Notes under the pieces: generated by a model | What the model was told of the DNA's origin: nothing | The model's database searches: none | Seen by the model: only the letters and a program-made list of their open reading frames with translations | From: Heracleum sosnowskyi | Taxonomy: Eukaryota; Streptophyta; Magnoliopsida; Apiales; Apiaceae | Assembly: GCA_030848705.1 (NCBI GenBank) | Contig: CM061241.1 | Coordinates: 80,113,178 to 80,177,177 of the forward strand | Length of the DNA stretch: 64,000 bases | Direction of reading: 5' to 3' | Part shown: piece after piece, positions 61,396 to 64,000 of the stretch | Layout of the letters: every line of letters starts with the position of its first letter | Position numbering within the stretch: position 1 is the first letter of the stretch | Made by a program: the position numbers and the translations under genes

Positions 61396-63906
61396 ATGAA
61401 CAATCCTTCTGAATCTGAAAACCCAGACCCAGATTCTACACAACACAAATCTCCCCAATTCCAAAACCCCATTTCATTTGATCCACAAACCCTAGAATTT
61501 TCATCTATTCAAAACCCTAAAAAACCCGACCCGACCCGGTTAATTGCAGATCAAGAAGAAGAAAAAGAATTGTCAGGTATGGTTCTTGAAAGTGCTACTA
61601 AGTTACCTAATCGTAGGAATTTTAGTAAACGTAAAAAAGCTGTTGTGTACAAGAAACAATTAGCAATTGATAAGAAAGTTCAAAACTTGCTTCAATTAGG
61701 AACCCTAATACCCTTTGTGCCATCAAAAAGATTTGATTTTGATATGCATGAAGCGTTGTTTAAGCGTTTAGGGTTGTGGGATTTTGTGCATGTTGAGTTT
61801 GATGAAGTGATTAGAGATGATCTTGTTGGTCAGTTTATTGTTTCTTATGATCATGTCAAGAAATGTTGTTTTGTGAATGGGTTTAGGATTAGTGTGAATA
61901 GGAGTAGGTTTGCTACGGTGATGAAGTTGCCGGTGAAGAAGGATAAGGGTGTTGGTAATGTGGCGGAGGCGGTTATTGATTTGGAGGTGGGTCAGGTTTC
62001 GGAGGAATGTGTTGAGTTTGTGCATGATTTTGTGTGGAGTTGGGTGGTTTTGCGTGGGAGTGATTGGGTTACGCCGAATGAGATTAAGGGTTGGATGGGG
62101 TTGATTAGGGATGGGAATTTGGAGAAGGTGGATTGGGCTAGTTTGATTTGGGTTATGGTGGAGAATGAGTTGAAACAAAAGGATCAGTTGCGCATGTGTT
62201 ATTATGCTTCGCATTTGCAGTATTTTATTAAGTCTCAGCGCAAGGACTTGTTTGATGAGGAGAGTGAAGATGTAGCAGGTAAGGAGGAGATGAAGGAAGG
62301 AGAGAAAGCATTGGGCGAAGAGGAGATAAATGAGGTTAATGTGGAGGAAATGAAGAAAGATGAGGACTTGTTGGAAGAGGCTGAGAAGGTGGATGAGAAG
62401 GAGGTGATGGATGACAGGGACTTGTTGAGGGGAAGGCCCCAGGAGGTTGATGAGAAAGAAGCGAAGAAAGGGTTACATGAGGCGGAGGTGGAAGAAGTTG
62501 AGGAAGGGCCCCATGAAGAGGCGGTGGAGGTCGAAGGAGTGAAGAAAGATGTGTTTGGTAGTTTTTATGAATTGGGCAAGGACCCTGACAAATTTGTTAT
62601 GGAAGAACCCAATACAGGATTGACTTTGGGGCAGCAAGATATAGTCCAAAAAGAAGAGATCAAGGATGATACGAGGATGTCTGGTGAAGAGTGCCTGGAG
62701 AAAAAGTACGATAACCAGTTTTATTTTGGACATGACACAGAAAGCAAACATTTCTTGAAGCCTTGTTTATTTGGAGAAGGTAGGAGTTTAAATGGTAAAG
62801 AGGAGATCAAACAAGAAGTTGGGCAGCTAGAGACGAAGGAAGAGGAGCACATGGAAGAGGGGGAGGGGATACAGGAGTGGGAGCATATGGAAGCAGAGGA
62901 TTTGGAGGAGTTAGAAGGGGATGAAATGAGGGAACAGCTTGAGATGGAAGATGAGGAAGAGGAAGAACTTGAGGATGAGGAAGATGAAGAACTTGAGGAT
63001 GACATAGATTGTAATATTGCACCAACGTATGGTTCAGTTGAAAGGGCTAATTTGACAGGTAACCTATTCCAGGGATTTGAACCAGCCCACTTACCTCTGA
63101 ATTTACAGGGACAACAACTTCATGAAAATCCATCGATGGCACGTTTTGCTTCAAATGTTGAAAAACAAGTGATGATGGATGCTCATAAGAGAGTCTTTGA
63201 CTATGAGCAAGATACTTCACATCCTGATGGAAGTAAGAGGATCAGGACTGATGTTGATTGGGATCAGAATACCTCTGATTTTAGGTCTTGTATGGACCAA
63301 GCAAGACAATACATGGAAAAAGCCAAGCTCATCTACGAGGAGAAGGGTCAGGCTTATAATCAAGTAAATGCAAATCGGCAGTATTTACTTCAGGAGCTGC
63401 AACAAAGGAACAATGTTATTGAAAATTTGCAAAGGGAGAAGAATGAAGAACTGCAGAAAAAGGATAGAGAGATATATCGTCTTGAGCGTGAGCTTGATCT
63501 ACTTGGAGAACTTGTCAATGGTTACAGAGAGGCTTTGAAAGTAAATAGAAATATGTTTTTTGAATACCGACAGCGATGTAAGCTTCCTGAAGAGCCTATT
63601 TACAAGGATGTTGGTTCAGGAGGGGGTCTTGTATTGAGCACTACAGATCTAGAGAAGCAACGCCAGCAGCAAGAGAATGAAGATAGGTTGAAGCGATTGA
63701 TGATTGAACAGAAGTATAAAGAAGCACTAGAAGGCTATATTAATCAGTTTCAAGTACTTTTTAGCAAGGTTCAAACGATTGATGTGAATAGATTGACCCC
63801 TCTTGTCAATGAGGTGAAACTGCTCAAGGAATTGTATGCAGCAAGACACAAAGCTCCAAAAATTCCGGATTGTGTGCCTCCTGAATCGACACTTCCGTCT
63901 GCCTAG
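61396..63906 (+). CDS. Unrecognised acidic coiled-coil protein (836 aa, single exon)
   Basis: Open from ATG 61396 (good context, GCCATGAAC, after a CCCTAAAAATC leader) to TAG 63904-63906. Layout: Pro/Ser/Asn-rich disordered start (1-55); basic stretch NRRNFSKRKKAVVYKK (~72-87); a Trp/Val-rich folded domain (~95-280) with RFDFDMHEALFKRLGLWDF and NGFRISVNRSRFATVMKLP; a long Glu/Lys-rich acidic region (~285-545) including poly-Glu/Asp at ~515-540; and a C-terminal coiled coil (~630-815; QREKNEELQKKDREIYRLER). It looks like a plant-specific nuclear or scaffold protein. I cannot name the family, and the folded domain is only loosely reminiscent of transposon-derived plant domains. Complete in the window. 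Confidence 0.85.
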   Translation: MNNPSESENPDPDSTQHKSPQFQNPISFDPQTLEFSSIQNPKKPDPTRLIADQEEEKELSGMVLESATKLPNRRNFSKRKKAVVYKKQLAIDKKVQNLLQLGTLIPFVPSKRFDFDMHEALFKRLGLWDFVHVEFDEVIRDDLVGQFIVSYDHVKKCCFVNGFRISVNRSRFATVMKLPVKKDKGVGNVAEAVIDLEVGQVSEECVEFVHDFVWSWVVLRGSDWVTPNEIKGWMGLIRDGNLEKVDWASLIWVMVENELKQKDQLRMCYYASHLQYFIKSQRKDLFDEESEDVAGKEEMKEGEKALGEEEINEVNVEEMKKDEDLLEEAEKVDEKEVMDDRDLLRGRPQEVDEKEAKKGLHEAEVEEVEEGPHEEAVEVEGVKKDVFGSFYELGKDPDKFVMEEPNTGLTLGQQDIVQKEEIKDDTRMSGEECLEKKYDNQFYFGHDTESKHFLKPCLFGEGRSLNGKEEIKQEVGQLETKEEEHMEEGEGIQEWEHMEAEDLEELEGDEMREQLEMEDEEEEELEDEEDEELEDDIDCNIAPTYGSVERANLTGNLFQGFEPAHLPLNLQGQQLHENPSMARFASNVEKQVMMDAHKRVFDYEQDTSHPDGSKRIRTDVDWDQNTSDFRSCMDQARQYMEKAKLIYEEKGQAYNQVNANRQYLLQELQQRNNVIENLQREKNEELQKKDREIYRLERELDLLGELVNGYREALKVNRNMFFEYRQRCKLPEEPIYKDVGSGGGLVLSTTDLEKQRQQQENEDRLKRLMIEQKYKEALEGYINQFQVLFSKVQTIDVNRLTPLVNEVKLLKELYAARHKAPKIPDCVPPESTLPSA

Positions 63907-64000
63907 CAATTCGGAACACGATAGTGTTGTGTGCATTAATCTTCATTGATGTCAACATAGGAGGAAATATCATTTTGGATGGTATGGAAGTCCTTTTGCG
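63907..64000. other. 3' flank of the 836-aa gene
   Basis: Presumed 3' UTR; no other feature seen before the window ends. Confidence 0.5.

Noticed and set aside
62721..63005. Minus frame rich in Ser over the 836-aa gene
   Set aside because: Antisense shadow of the poly-Glu/Asp codons of the plus-strand gene.

Overview
This window is nuclear DNA from a flowering plant, most likely a eudicot. The genes have many short exons with GT-AG introns, the intergenic DNA is very AT-rich, and LTR retrotransposons, MULEs, MITEs and Helitron ends are abundant. The five host genes all have plant-type architecture. An asterid (possibly Apiaceae) is a guess from general character only. No rRNA, intact tRNA or CRISPR array was seen.

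Host genes from left to right: (1) 301-5440 (+), the last ten exons of organellar DNA gyrase subunit A (GYRA); (2) 7837-12355 (-), a four-exon gene for a small REX1-B-type DNA-repair-domain protein, tail-to-tail with GYRA; (3) 26704-31851 (-), a seven-exon P4-type phospholipid flippase ATPase of the ALA1 type; (4) 34910-40596 (-), an eight-exon NUFIP homologue (box C/D snoRNP assembly); (5) 61396-63906 (+), a single-exon 836-residue acidic coiled-coil protein that I do not recognise.

Mobile DNA fills the rest. A 5.67-kb Ty1/Copia element (12499-18168, perfect 5-bp TSD) sits just upstream of the REX1-B gene in the same orientation. A 5.1-kb MULE (21135-26269, 175-bp TIRs, 9-bp TSD with one mismatch) carries a MuDR-like transposase and, convergent with it, a small gene for a GRF-type zinc-finger protein with a coiled-coil and membrane tail. 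A second, diverged copy of that GRF gene (41861-51495) is split by a 9.3-kb SIRE-like Copia element (42106-51382, TSD AAGCA). Two non-autonomous MULEs (8355-9581; a 470-bp foldback at 18273-18742) share the GAGTAA-type ends of the large MULE. A CACTA-like MITE, a Stowaway-like MITE and an unclassified inverted-repeat element lie between genes. The right-hand AT-rich desert (51.5-61.4 kb) contains several Helitron-like 3' ends, tandem duplications and microsatellites.

The host genes show no functional linkage. The most unusual signals are the MULE-linked GRF zinc-finger gene seen twice, heat-shock-element-like motif clusters in the SIRE-like LTRs and interior, and the Copia LTR placed as a possible promoter for the REX1-B gene.
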